A stretch of 64,000 nucleotides of DNA from JANYHH01 sp965249745 (lineage in GTDB: Bacteria > Deinococcota > Deinococci > Deinococcales > JAAFIG01), in assembly GCA_965249745.1 (NCBI GenBank), contig OZ252252.1:4402001-4466000 (forward strand), written 5' to 3'. Below are positions 8,093 to 16,331 of the stretch, one piece after another (within the stretch, counting starts at the first letter, position 1; each line of letters starts with the position of its first letter). A model generated the notes under the pieces. The model was not told where the DNA came from. It made no database searches and worked only from the letters and a program-made list of their open reading frames with translations. The translations under genes and the position numbers were made by a program.

Positions 8093-9058
8093 CTATCCCC
8101 CCTCCAGCGCCGCCTGCACCACCGCGACTCGAGTCTCGAGGCTGCCAGAGACCAGCGTATACGGTACACCGCGCACCGCCAAGTCGTACTTGATGAGTCC
8201 CTGGGCGCGGTCGCGCCAGAAAGGGTTGTCGCGCCAGCCGTCTTGCTCAAAAGGAATGTCAGCGTCACAGAGAAACACGTGCTGATACCGAGTTTCCGCC
8301 GCTCGAGCCAGCTCAGTGAGCGCTGGCAGGCCGCTCCCCTCGTAAGCGTAGCCCAGGAACATTGTCGTGATCGCGTTCGTGTCCACGAACAAGAACCGTT
8401 TCGACTCGAGCAGCGCCGCGTCTTCAAGTTGGCGGTGACGATCGGCGATGTCCAGGTAATCTTCAAGCTCCAAGACGCCATTCTTTTCAATCCAGACCTC
8501 GCGCCCGACCTCTGGAACAAATTGAGTGCCGTACTCCCGCGCCAAGCGCTCGGTCAGCGTGGACTTTCCGGTACTCTCCGCGCCCAGGAACACGACCTTT
8601 TGCACGAAATGCGCGTAAACCAACCGATCCAGAAAGTCGCGGTGCGCGTGAACGTCCCCTCGAATTTCCGTGCCAGAAATCGGGACCGCCAATCGCTCGA
8701 GGTCAATTAGGCGATGCGCCACGCCGAGGTGTTCTGCGAAGCCCTGACCGTAGCTTTCCGAGGTGAAGACCGCATCGGGCGTGACCCCGTGCGCCGCCAG
8801 CCAGACTCGCACGAATTCCCGGTGCTCGAGATCAGGGGCATCATTCGGCGGCGGGCCCTGTGGCACGAAGACCGTCACCCTCGGGTAGAGCGCTCGCAAC
8901 CAAGCGGCTCGAGTTTCAGAGGGCATGTCTGGAAAATCCGGGTGGCTGTAGACCAGGACCGTAACCCGTTCGGCTTCGTTCAGCGCCGTCTCGAGCAGAA
9001 GTTGATGCCCTTTGTGAAGTGGCGCAAACTTGCCGACGACCAGCCCGTGCCGGTACAT
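8093..9058 (-). CDS. nadR: NadR: NMN adenylyltransferase / ribosylnicotinamide kinase
   Basis: This 321-residue bifunctional enzyme phosphorylates nicotinamide riboside to NMN and adenylates it to NAD. The N-terminal nucleotidyltransferase has GKFAPLHKGH at residues 9-18 and PISGTEIRGD near 160, the HxGH and ISSTxxR motifs. The C-terminal kinase domain carries the P-loop LGAESTGKST and a DTN motif in VDTNAITTMFL. The helix-turn-helix of enterobacterial NadR is absent, so regulation probably comes from the Nudix protein at the head of the operon. The stop of pnuC and this ATG overlap as TGATG at 9056-9060, so translation is probably coupled. An apparent extension of the frame to 9622 only shadows pnuC. 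Confidence 0.95.
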   Translation of the reverse strand: MYRHGLVVGKFAPLHKGHQLLLETALNEAERVTVLVYSHPDFPDMPSETRAAWLRALYPRVTVFVPQGPPPNDAPDLEHREFVRVWLAAHGVTPDAVFTSESYGQGFAEHLGVAHRLIDLERLAVPISGTEIRGDVHAHRDFLDRLVYAHFVQKVVFLGAESTGKSTLTERLAREYGTQFVPEVGREVWIEKNGVLELEDYLDIADRHRQLEDAALLESKRFLFVDTNAITTMFLGYAYEGSGLPALTELARAAETRYQHVFLCDADIPFEQDGWRDNPFWRDRAQGLIKYDLAVRGVPYTLVSGSLETRVAVVQAALEGG

Positions 9059-9651
9059 CACGCCCTCGAGAGGACGGGGCGCTCGTCTGCCTTGCGCCAT
9101 TCCAGCCAACCGTAGACGCTCATGGCAATCAGCACGAACTGCAAGCCGAACTGCCCCCAGGTCTGGGTGTGCCAAAACCAGGCGATGTTGACGAGGTTGG
9201 AAACGATCCAAACCGGCCAGCTCCAGGTGAGCTTTCGGGTCGTGCCGAAATTGGCAATCAAGGACAGTGCCACCGACGCGAATTGCACCCAGTTCCAGCC
9301 GTCGTTGAAATCCGTCACGAAGACCGTGTACACGAAAATGACCATCGAGGCGATCCAGGTGACCGCGTACCAGGCGGGTTCGTTGAAGCGAATCTGGCCG
9401 GTGTCGCGCCGAGTTTCCAACATCCACAGGTACAAGCCGTGAATCCCGAAGATCAGGTACGAAACCTGCAAACCCGCGAACAACCACGCGCCTTGCACGG
9501 CGAACAGGATGAACAGCGGAATCAGACTGGTATTTGACCAGTGCCAGTACGCGCCACGTTTTTTGAAGAGGTAAATCAGCGACACGATCACGGCGACGGA
9601 ACCGCTGTAATCCCAGAACCATTGCGGAATTTCTACGCCAAGAACATTCAT
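9058..9651 (-). CDS. pnuC: PnuC nicotinamide riboside transporter
   Basis: The 197-residue protein is almost entirely membrane-spanning, with about seven hydrophobic segments. It ends its core with the PnuC signature region SWPVWIVSNLVNIAWFWHTQ. PnuC facilitates diffusion of nicotinamide riboside, which is trapped inside by the NadR kinase encoded next. The start overlaps the stop of the upstream gene as ATGA (9648-9651), and the end overlaps nadR. These overlaps make a tightly coupled uptake-phosphorylation unit. Confidence 0.95.
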   Translation of the reverse strand: MNVLGVEIPQWFWDYSGSVAVIVSLIYLFKKRGAYWHWSNTSLIPLFILFAVQGAWLFAGLQVSYLIFGIHGLYLWMLETRRDTGQIRFNEPAWYAVTWIASMVIFVYTVFVTDFNDGWNWVQFASVALSLIANFGTTRKLTWSWPVWIVSNLVNIAWFWHTQTWGQFGLQFVLIAMSVYGWLEWRKADERPVLSRA

Positions 9652-10097
9652 TGCCTGCCTCCCGAGAGTTGCGTTACGAGTGCCCCAAGCGAATCCACGA
9701 CACGCACATCGGGACGCACCAAGCGCGTCTGCTCGAGGACATCAAGGCGACGTTGGTATTGCGGGTCAACACCAACGAACAAGGGTTTCTGCGTCATGCT
9801 CCACGCGCCCAACTCGTAGAGCGTGATCGGGCAAAGCGTTTGCGGCGGGAACCAGAACGCAATCGCAGTCGCCAATCTCAAGTGCCGATGCTCCCACGCA
9901 ATCTGCGTTTCTGTCATGGCAGGATTGCTCGAGTCAAAATCTTCGCGGCGCGGGTTGATGAGCAACCAATCCGTTTCACGCAGCAGCTCGGGGAGTTGAG
10001 CTTGCCAGTTTGAGCAGTTTGAAATTCCGCCCGCCAAGAACACGGAGCGTTCGCCCAGTTGCGGCGCAGCCTCGGCGGGGCACTGAACGAGCCGCAT
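9648..10097 (-). CDS. Nucleoside 2-deoxyribosyltransferase-like protein
   Basis: This 149-residue protein has the fold features of the deoxyribosyltransferase superfamily. They are an N-terminal strand-loop VFLAGGISN, an Asp-containing INPRREDFD, and LYELGAWS, where the Glu corresponds to the catalytic nucleophile of classical enzymes. Relatives cleave or transfer N-glycosidic bonds and are found near NAD-utilising genes. In this operon the likely substrate is a nicotinamide- or ADP-ribose-derived nucleoside, but that is inference. The start overlaps the stop of the PARG gene as TGATG (10095-10099). Confidence 0.75.
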   Translation of the reverse strand: MRLVQCPAEAAPQLGERSVFLAGGISNCSNWQAQLPELLRETDWLLINPRREDFDSSNPAMTETQIAWEHRHLRLATAIAFWFPPQTLCPITLYELGAWSMTQKPLFVGVDPQYQRRLDVLEQTRLVRPDVRVVDSLGALVTQLSGGRQ

Positions 10098-10957
10098 CAG
10101 CTTCGCCTCGAGACTTGGTCTGAGAAGACTTGGTCTGAGAACGCGGCCTGGAACGCCTCGAGCGTCGCGCCGCTCTTGGAACGGTCGTAGACCGCGAAGA
10201 TCACGCGCTCAAACACGCCTGAAAACGCACCACCAGATTGCAATACGCTTTTGAAACTCGAGGCGACGAGCTGCGGCGGGTTCCTGAACACCCCGCAACC
10301 CCACGCGCCGAGAATCAGATTCGTGTGCCTGTGATGCGCCGCGAGACGAAGCACCAGACCCGCCCGCTCGAGGAGCGCCGCTGGAACGCTTGGTAGATCA
10401 TGCGCCTGGGTCTGTTCCATCGCGCCGTAATTCGGGGCGGCAGAGGTAATAACGCTCCCCAGATACAGTGTCTCGAGAGTCGCGCCAGGGTCGTCTTTGA
10501 AGAACGGCACGTCCGGCGAAAAGATCATGCGATGCGAGTAACGCAGGTCGTGCTGCGAACGGTGAAAGCGGTAAAAGGCTTGGGCCGTCAGCAGGCACGG
10601 GTACAAGCCGCTCGAGCGAGCCAAGCTCTCCTCTTGCGCCTGCGCCCCGCCCAGAAAGCCGCCGCCTGGATTCTTAGCGCTGGCGAAGTTCAGCAGCGCG
10701 ACCCGCGATCCATCCGAGGTGATACGCCGCGCCGCCTCGAGCGTGGATTCTGGCGTGACTGCTACTTGCGTTTGAAGGTCTCGAGCCTGGAATTCTAACC
10801 CTTCCAGGGTCGCGGGTTCGTAAAAGATCGTGCCAGCCTTCGCCGTTGCCAAAGAGGTTTTGAGGTCGCGCTCGAGACCGGTGGGGGTGGTGTACACGCC
10901 AGCCTCGAGACACTTCAGGGTGTCGGCCGCGATGTCAGCGTTTTGATTGCTACTCAT
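10097..10957 (-). CDS. PARG-type ADP-ribosyl hydrolase (TIGR02452 macrodomain family)
   Basis: The 286-residue protein carries NPGGGFLGGAQAQEES, the GGG-(x)n-QEE signature of microbial poly(ADP-ribose) glycohydrolase; the paired glutamates are catalytic. VALLNFASAKNPGGG and ILGAWGCGVFRNPP are the ADP-ribose-binding parts of the macrodomain. It would hydrolyse the ribose-ribose or ribose-protein bond of ADP-ribosylated targets. The ATG at 10957 is chosen because AGGAAGGA lies just upstream; an ATG six codons earlier lacks this. A perfect 15-bp duplication near the 3' end encodes a doubled FSDQV. The gene lies 142 bp after the NADAR gene and before the deoxyribosyltransferase-like gene. Confidence 0.88.
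   Translation of the reverse strand: MSSNQNADIAADTLKCLEAGVYTTPTGLERDLKTSLATAKAGTIFYEPATLEGLEFQARDLQTQVAVTPESTLEAARRITSDGSRVALLNFASAKNPGGGFLGGAQAQEESLARSSGLYPCLLTAQAFYRFHRSQHDLRYSHRMIFSPDVPFFKDDPGATLETLYLGSVITSAAPNYGAMEQTQAHDLPSVPAALLERAGLVLRLAAHHRHTNLILGAWGCGVFRNPPQLVASSFKSVLQSGGAFSGVFERVIFAVYDRSKSGATLEAFQAAFSDQVFSDQVSRRS
10111..10140. repeat. Perfect 15-bp tandem duplication in PARG 3' end
   Basis: Two identical copies of agacttggtctgaga lie head to tail (10111-10125 and 10126-10140). They keep the frame and double a five-residue stretch near the C terminus. Confidence 0.9.
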
Positions 10958-10992
10958 CAGTATTCCTTCCTGCAAAGATTCGAGCGAAGTCC

Positions 10993-11012
10993 GCCTCTCC
11001 TTCAGGAGGAGG
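10993..11012 (-). other. Imperfect palindrome between NADAR and PARG genes
   Basis: GCCTCTCC...GGAGGAGGC can fold into a GC-rich hairpin in the 142-bp spacer of the NAD/ADP-ribose operon, about 36 nt before the PARG start. It could attenuate expression of the distal four genes or be a processing site. There is no T tract. Confidence 0.3.
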
Positions 11013-11099
11013 CCGCGCCCCAGACGTGGGCGAGGGAGCCATTCAGTCGGTCTCGAGTTGGCGTTCTCGGTTGGGGTTGCCTCGGTATCAGAAAAGCGC

Positions 11100-11573
11100 T
11101 CATGGCTCGTTCTCTCTGCGCTCCAAGAGTTCAGCCCGGAGCCGCGTCCGCAGCTCCATCAACAACTTCCCCAACATATTCAAGCCCGTGCCGCTCGAGC
11201 CGATGCCCCAGTAATGGTCTTGCGTGGTGTTCTCAATAAGTTCTTCGTCGCCGGTCGCTAACAGCACGGTTTGAATCTCCGGGTTCTGGGTGAACTTGGC
11301 GTACAGGGCTTCGCGCATCACGTCGTCTTTGACGGCTTCCCAATCTTCACGCAGGGGTCGCGCCCGTGAGCGGCCAGCTTTGGCAACTTGCATTGGACTT
11401 GGCATGAGACGCAGGGCTTCGACGTGTTCGGGATACCCGGCGAATTTCATGGCTTGAAAGTAATGCTCACTCGTGCGCCAGCGGACAGTCTCGAGGGTGA
11501 ACGGGTGAGCGCTGAAGTTGGAGAAGCAGCCGTAGGGAATTTCTTTGGTTCCGTAGAAATAAATGGGCATCAT
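11100..11573 (-). CDS. NADAR-domain protein (YbiA/RibX-like), ADP-ribose hydrolase candidate
   Basis: The 157-residue protein matches the NADAR family. It has the N-terminal YGCFSNFSAHPFTL motif, then WRTSEHYFQAMKF, and near the C terminus YWGIGSSGTGLNMLGKLLMELR. Family members act on N-glycosidic bonds of NAD/ADP-ribose-like nucleotides, and some remove ADP-ribose from guanine in nucleic acids. Its place between an NrtR-like regulator and a PARG supports a role in ADP-ribose turnover. The first ATG (11573) overlaps the stop of the Nudix gene as ATGA; a second ATG follows immediately. AGGAGA upstream serves as ribosome binding site. Confidence 0.9.
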   Translation of the reverse strand: MMPIYFYGTKEIPYGCFSNFSAHPFTLETVRWRTSEHYFQAMKFAGYPEHVEALRLMPSPMQVAKAGRSRARPLREDWEAVKDDVMREALYAKFTQNPEIQTVLLATGDEELIENTTQDHYWGIGSSGTGLNMLGKLLMELRTRLRAELLERRENEP

Positions 11574-12289
11574 GGTCTCCTGAAGCGGTAGTACTCGGCC
11601 GGGCGAAATCCCTGCCCGGTCTCCAACGTTCCGGTGGCTTGCAACTCGCCACTTTGCAAAATTTTGCGGCGAAAGGCGTCTTTGTTGAGTTTCTTCCCCA
11701 GAATCGTTTCGTGGAGCGTTTGCAGTTCGCGGAGCGTGAAGCGTTCCGGCAGGAGTTCATACCCAAGTGGGGCATAGTCCAATTTGCCGCGCAAGCGTTC
11801 CAGGGTGAGGCGGAGAATCGGGTCGTGATCGAACGCGAGGTCCAGATTCAGGGCGTCCTCTACCGGCACTAGGGCGCGGCTGTCACTAATCTCGAGCCGG
11901 GTGAGCTTTTCGAGCGGCACGAGGGCGTAGTACGCCACGGTGATGACCCTGGTACGCGGGTCGCGGTTCACGTCACCAAAGGTGTAAAGCTGCTCTAAGA
12001 AGACATCTTGCAGTCCGGTCTTGTCTTTGAGAAGTCTGGCAGCGGCTTCCTCGAGGCTTTCTTCCAGTCTCACGAAGCCACCGGGCAGGCTCCAATCGCT
12101 TTTGAACGGGTGTTCGTCGCGGCGGATCAGGAACACCTCGAGGGTATCGCTTCTGGCGGTCAGCAGGGTCACGTCCACGCTGAGGCTGGGGTGCGGGAAC
12201 TGATTGGGATCGTAGCGTTGAAGAAACTCGAGTTCGGCTTTGGGTGGTTTGCGGGGCACTGGTTTGGGGAGCACCGGTCTGCGAGACAC
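11570..12289 (-). CDS. NrtR-like Nudix transcriptional regulator of NAD metabolism
   Basis: The 239-residue protein has a Nudix domain (about residues 35-160) followed by a winged helix around ERFTLRELQTLHETILGKKLNKDAFRRK, the NrtR architecture. NrtR binds ADP-ribose or related molecules and controls NAD genes. The Nudix box reads GGFVRLEESLEEAAARLLKD: the invariant REUxEE catalytic stretch is degenerate, which fits a sensor rather than a hydrolase. It heads the six-gene operon. The GTG at 12289 is chosen because AAGGAGGT lies 5 nt upstream; an in-frame ATG at 12316 overlaps the promoter region. Confidence 0.85.
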   Translation of the reverse strand: MSRRPVLPKPVPRKPPKAELEFLQRYDPNQFPHPSLSVDVTLLTARSDTLEVFLIRRDEHPFKSDWSLPGGFVRLEESLEEAAARLLKDKTGLQDVFLEQLYTFGDVNRDPRTRVITVAYYALVPLEKLTRLEISDSRALVPVEDALNLDLAFDHDPILRLTLERLRGKLDYAPLGYELLPERFTLRELQTLHETILGKKLNKDAFRRKILQSGELQATGTLETGQGFRPAEYYRFRRP

Positions 12290-12358
12290 ACTGACCTCCT
12301 TAACTGCAATCAGCATATATGCAGAATAAATATAAGTCAAGTGGGTATCGTCTACCCA
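12290..12358. promoter_or_regulatory. Divergent promoter region nrtR-like / araC-like with palindrome
   Basis: On the minus strand TTGACT and TATGCT are 17 bp apart and would serve the NAD operon. A perfect 10-bp palindrome GCATATATGC (12313-12322), part of an imperfect 14-bp palindrome, overlaps this -10 element and is a candidate operator for the Nudix regulator. On the plus strand TATCGT (12346-12351) lies 7 nt before the araC-like ATG, a leaderless geometry. Both genes could therefore be co-controlled from about 70 bp. Confidence 0.5.
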
Positions 12359-13207
12359 ATGAATCACTGGCAGTATCAGCCGCACGCCGTCCTCAGCCCG
12401 TTCGTCGAATGCCTCTGGGTTTCGACCGAAGATTTCACAGACCCCAGCAGGGTGCTCGAGATTCTGCCAGACGCTGAGATTGAGTTGATTTTCGGTTTCG
12501 GATCGCCCATCTGGGTGGAACATGCGGGCATCAAACGCTCCATCCCAGCCTGTTTCGCGGTGGGTCTACTCACCAAGCCAATCCGTTTCGGCGCGAGCGG
12601 TCCCGTCACGGCCCTGGCCGCTCGCTTCAACCCCGGCGGCTTCTACGCCCTGGTGGGATGGCTGATGGACTTTTCACACCAACCCGTCGGTGGTCTCGGT
12701 GAAGCTTGGGTGGCGCTGACGGCTCAAATTGAGAGGGCGCTTGACACGGATGGGCGTGACGCAGCCGTGGGCGTGCTGCACGATTTCCTGATCGAACGCG
12801 CCGTGAACGCCACCTGGAACCGCCGAGTCATCAATGCGGCCACGGCAGAACTGCAACGCGAAAAAGGACAGATCAAAATTGCGGAACTGGCAGACCGCTG
12901 CCGGGTCTCAACCCGGCAACTCGAGCGCGAGTTTCAAAAGAGCGCCAGAACCACAGCCAAATCGCTCAGTCAACTGATGCGCTTCCAGCACGTGCGGGAC
13001 GCCCTGTGGCGCAATCCCTCATTGAACCTGGGCGACTTGGCGCTGCGCGCCGGGTACGCCGATCAAGCCCATTTCACCAGGGAATTTCGCCGCTTGGCGC
13101 AGCGCACCCCGCAGCAATTCGCAACGCACATGCGGGCCACTCGAGAACACCTGAGCGCCAGCGGTGTCGCATTCCTTCAAGACGAATCGGGTATCAGAAG
13201 GGCATAG
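12359..13207 (+). CDS. AraC-family regulator with DUF6597-type N-terminal domain
   Basis: This 282-residue protein begins MNHWQYQPHAVLSPFVECLW, the start typical of AraC regulators with a compact N-terminal domain. It includes the motif VGLLTKPIRFGASGPV and ends in a double helix-turn-helix (IAELADRCRVSTRQLEREF and LGDLALRAGYADQAHFTREFR, about residues 175-265). The start is set by a TATCGT box 7 nt upstream; the frame stays open further upstream only across the nrtR gene. Its stop overlaps the possible GTG start of a glyoxalase-fold gene, so the two form a unit. The effector is unknown. Confidence 0.88.
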   Translation: MNHWQYQPHAVLSPFVECLWVSTEDFTDPSRVLEILPDAEIELIFGFGSPIWVEHAGIKRSIPACFAVGLLTKPIRFGASGPVTALAARFNPGGFYALVGWLMDFSHQPVGGLGEAWVALTAQIERALDTDGRDAAVGVLHDFLIERAVNATWNRRVINAATAELQREKGQIKIAELADRCRVSTRQLEREFQKSARTTAKSLSQLMRFQHVRDALWRNPSLNLGDLALRAGYADQAHFTREFRRLAQRTPQQFATHMRATREHLSASGVAFLQDESGIRRA

Positions 13208-13599
13208 TGGTGGTCGTGCCGAACTTACACACGATTGGGATCGTCGCCACCGACATGAAAAAAACCTTGGATTTCTACCGCGTCTTGGGCTTGTCCATCC
13301 CGGAGGGTCTCGAGGCGGAGGACAACGTTGATGTTCCCCTGCCAGATGGCGTGACGCTCGGGTTTCTCAGCGAGGCGGTGGCACGGCAAGCCGATCCGCG
13401 TTTTCAAACCCCGGCTGGTCAGAGCATGAATTTGCAATTCTCGTGCGCCGACCCAAGCGAGGTTGATACGATTTATCGGCGCTTGGTTGAAGCTCACTAC
13501 GAAAGCTACGCCGAGCCGTGGGACGCCTTCTGGGGGCAGCGCTTCGCCCGCATCAAAGACCCCGATGGTCGCGTCGTCAACCTGTTCGCACCGCTGTAA
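13207..13599 (+). CDS. VOC (glyoxalase/bleomycin resistance) family protein
   Basis: A 130-residue protein with two beta-alpha-beta-beta-beta halves: LHTIGIVATDMKKTLDFYRVLGL at the start and WGQRFARIKDPDGRVVNLF at the end. VOC proteins are metal-dependent isomerases or dioxygenases, or bind small drugs. GTG codons at 13207, 13210 and 13216 are all possible starts; the first overlaps the TAG of the AraC gene. The pairing suggests that the regulator controls this gene or senses its substrate. Confidence 0.82.
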   Translation: MVVVPNLHTIGIVATDMKKTLDFYRVLGLSIPEGLEAEDNVDVPLPDGVTLGFLSEAVARQADPRFQTPAGQSMNLQFSCADPSEVDTIYRRLVEAHYESYAEPWDAFWGQRFARIKDPDGRVVNLFAPL

Positions 13600-13694
13600 T
13601 CTTCTTCCGACTGCACCCCACAGCAATCAGGTGGGGCGACCTTCAGGATTGACCATGATTTTCCCGACCGACACGGTACGCTCCACAGAAGACG

Positions 13695-16268
13695 ATGGAC
13701 TTCCCTGCCAGACAAGAAAAAACAGATACCCACAGCCAGGCTGAAACCTTGCTCACAACTGCCTGGGCAGAACGCAGCCACGACCTCGAGAAAACCCATC
13801 ACCTGACCCTGGAAGCCCTGACCCAGCCGGACCTCAGCTCACAACTTCACGCCATGGCGCAACGCAACCTTGGATTGGTCTTCATGCGACGCGCCGAGTA
13901 CAGTCTGGCGGCCGAAACGCTCGATCTCGGGTTGGCTCTGGCCCAGACGGCCGGAGCCGAGGCGGTCGAAGGCGATTGTCGGGCCTTACGAGCCATGGTC
14001 CATAGCGCCCTCGGTGATTACAGCAAGGCGATCGAAACGCAACTCGCCGCGCTCGAGTTGCGGCAACGCATCGGTGACGCGATTGGCGAGGGTCAATCGC
14101 TTGGAAATTTAGGTGTGCTGTACAGCTACATCGGCGATTACACGGCTTCGCTCGAGTATCACATGCGCGCTCTGGACAGGCGCGAGCGATCTGGCGATCA
14201 GACCGGGCGCGCCCTGACCTTGAACAACATCGGTGTGGCCTACTACGAATTGGGCGAAACCGAATCAGCCATCGAGTACCACAGCCGCGCTCTGGACGCG
14301 GCCAAAGCGTCGGCAAACTATCAAGTCGAGATCTACGCGCAGGTGAATCTAGCCGCCGATCTCAACGTGATCGGGCAGTACGAGCAGGCCAGGCTGGCTA
14401 GCAGCACCGCTTTGGAGCAAAGCCTGAAAATCGGTGATCGTGAGACGCAGATTGAAGCGCGCATCCGCCAGGGCCGCGCCCTGCTGGGCTTGGGATTGGT
14501 GGATGCGGCTTTCGCTTCGCTGGACCAGGGCCTCCACGAAGTGCGCGAAATTGGTAATCCGGCGCTCGAGTACCTGTGTCTGGCCGAGACGGGTCGCGCC
14601 CATCTGAGCCTCGGCCAGACAGACGAAGCCGTACAGTGCTTGACATCCGCCCTGGAATGCGCCGAAGCGATTGGCATCAAACGCGATGTCTACTTGACGC
14701 ACCAGCAACTCTCCGCAGCCTATGAGCGCCAGGGGAACGCGGTGTCAGCCCTGCATCATCATCACGAGTTTTACAGCGTGGAACGCGAGGTGCAGGGCGA
14801 GCGGATGGATGCCAGAGCCAAAACCCTGGTGCTGCGTTTTGAAGCCGACCGCGCCCGCCAGGAGGCGCTGACCGAGCGCCAACGCAACGAGGACCTGGCC
14901 GCGGCCAACGCGGCGCTGCATCGCGCCAATGAGGAGAAATCCAGGTTGATGGAAAAGCTGGGCCATCAGGCGCAACACGACGGGCTGACCGGCTTACCGA
15001 ACCGCAGCTTGTTTCAGGATCGCCTCGAGCGGGCTGTGACCGCCGCCGCGCGTTACGGGCGGAAACTCGGCGTGATGTTCGTGGACTTGGACGGTTTCAA
15101 GTTGGTCAACGACACCTTGGGGCATCATCGCGGCGATGAATTGCTGGTCGAGGTCGCACGGCGTTTCCAAACCGCCGTGCGCGACTCGGACACTGTCGCC
15201 CGGATGGGCGGAGACGAATTCACAGTCATTCTCAGCGAACTTCAAGATAGCGGCGATGCCGCCCGCGTGGCCCAGCGTTTGATCGAAACCCTGGGAACAC
15301 CGATCAGGTTGGACGAGCGCGAGATTACGATCACGGCCAGCATCGGGGTCAGTCTCTACCCACAGGATGGAGAAGGGGCCGACGATCTGGCCCGCCACGC
15401 CGACCTGGCGCTATATCGCGCCAAGGACGAGGGCAAGAACACCGTGCGGTTCTACGCACCGGAGATGAATGGCGTCGTCCAAGAGCGGATGCAGTTGGAA
15501 TCTTATCTCCGGGGGGCATTGGACCGCAACGAATTCCAGCTTTGCTTCCAGCCGATTGTCGGCGTTGATGGACACGCCTTGACGGTCGAAGCCCTGCTGC
15601 GTTGGACGCATCCGATCCTTGGCCGCGTCGGACCTGACCGCTTCATCCCAGCCGCCGAGGACACCGGCCAGATTGTCCCGATCGGAACCTGGGTGCTTCG
15701 CGCGGCACTGGCCCAAGTCGTGAGCTGGCGCGCACGCGGCTACGCGGTGGGACGCGTGGCCGTCAACGTTTCGCCGATCCAACTGGCGCGCGAGAATTTC
15801 GTGGACACGGTGATCGCGGCCCTGAACGAGTACGACCTACCCGGTTCGAGTCTCGAGTTGGAGATCACCGAACGTACCTTGGTGCGTGACCTGCAACGCG
15901 TCTCAGTCAGACTCGAGACCTTACAGCGCCTCGGGGTGACGGTGGCCGTTGACGATTTTGGCGCTGGGCATTCCAGTTTGTCGTATTTGGCGCAATTGCC
16001 CGTCAACGTCCTGAAGGTGGATCGTGGCTTAATTTCCACGCTGATGTCTGGGGGTGCCGGGACGCGGCTCGTCAAAGCGATTCTGGCGCTCTCGCGGGCG
16101 CTGGAGTTAGAGGTCGTGGCGGAGGGCGTCGAAACCGAGGCGCAACTCAGGACGCTGACCGCCCTGGGCTGCCAACGGTTCCAAGGGTACCTGTGGACGA
16201 AGCCCGTACCGCCCTCCGAGTTAGGGGCCTGGTTCCCCGTGGTTCCGAACGTGACCGGACGCGCTTGA
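13695..16268 (+). CDS. TPR-GGDEF-EAL protein (c-di-GMP cyclase/phosphodiesterase)
   Basis: The 857-residue protein has no transmembrane segment. Residues about 20-370 hold tetratricopeptide repeats of the Rapsyn/LGN type (repeated GDYSKAIE, GNLGVLYSYIGDYTASLEYH, LNNIGVAYYELGETESAIEYH). A coiled coil follows (about 375-420). The GGDEF domain has an intact MGGDEF motif. The EAL domain has EALLRW, LELEITE, DDFGAGHSS and EGVETE, so both activities could be retained. It would make or break the second messenger c-di-GMP in response to a partner bound by the TPRs. It stands alone, with no clear operon partner. Confidence 0.93.
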   Translation: MDFPARQEKTDTHSQAETLLTTAWAERSHDLEKTHHLTLEALTQPDLSSQLHAMAQRNLGLVFMRRAEYSLAAETLDLGLALAQTAGAEAVEGDCRALRAMVHSALGDYSKAIETQLAALELRQRIGDAIGEGQSLGNLGVLYSYIGDYTASLEYHMRALDRRERSGDQTGRALTLNNIGVAYYELGETESAIEYHSRALDAAKASANYQVEIYAQVNLAADLNVIGQYEQARLASSTALEQSLKIGDRETQIEARIRQGRALLGLGLVDAAFASLDQGLHEVREIGNPALEYLCLAETGRAHLSLGQTDEAVQCLTSALECAEAIGIKRDVYLTHQQLSAAYERQGNAVSALHHHHEFYSVEREVQGERMDARAKTLVLRFEADRARQEALTERQRNEDLAAANAALHRANEEKSRLMEKLGHQAQHDGLTGLPNRSLFQDRLERAVTAAARYGRKLGVMFVDLDGFKLVNDTLGHHRGDELLVEVARRFQTAVRDSDTVARMGGDEFTVILSELQDSGDAARVAQRLIETLGTPIRLDEREITITASIGVSLYPQDGEGADDLARHADLALYRAKDEGKNTVRFYAPEMNGVVQERMQLESYLRGALDRNEFQLCFQPIVGVDGHALTVEALLRWTHPILGRVGPDRFIPAAEDTGQIVPIGTWVLRAALAQVVSWRARGYAVGRVAVNVSPIQLARENFVDTVIAALNEYDLPGSSLELEITERTLVRDLQRVSVRLETLQRLGVTVAVDDFGAGHSSLSYLAQLPVNVLKVDRGLISTLMSGGAGTRLVKAILALSRALELEVVAEGVETEAQLRTLTALGCQRFQGYLWTKPVPPSELGAWFPVVPNVTGRA

Positions 16269-16280
16269 TGCTCAGTCAGC

Positions 16281-16331
16281 GTGCTAGCAGCTCAACAGTG
16301 TTAGCAACTCAAAGGTGTTAGTAACTCAACG
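16281..16331. repeat. Three imperfect 17-bp tandem repeats
   Basis: Three consecutive 17-bp units of the form gtg(c/t)tagcaactcaa start at 16281, 16298 and 16315. They lie between the convergent GGDEF-EAL gene and the next minus-strand gene and cover the latter's stop codon. Tandem duplication is evident; no function is apparent. Confidence 0.8.

Noticed and set aside
9059..9622. Upstream extension of the nadR frame
   Set aside because: The extension overlaps pnuC in another frame and shows no similarity; the TGATG junction and the GKFAPLHKGH motif fix the start at 9058.
12008..12358. Upstream extension of the AraC-like gene
   Set aside because: It lies antisense inside the Nudix regulator, and the family N terminus begins at 12359 behind a TATCGT box.
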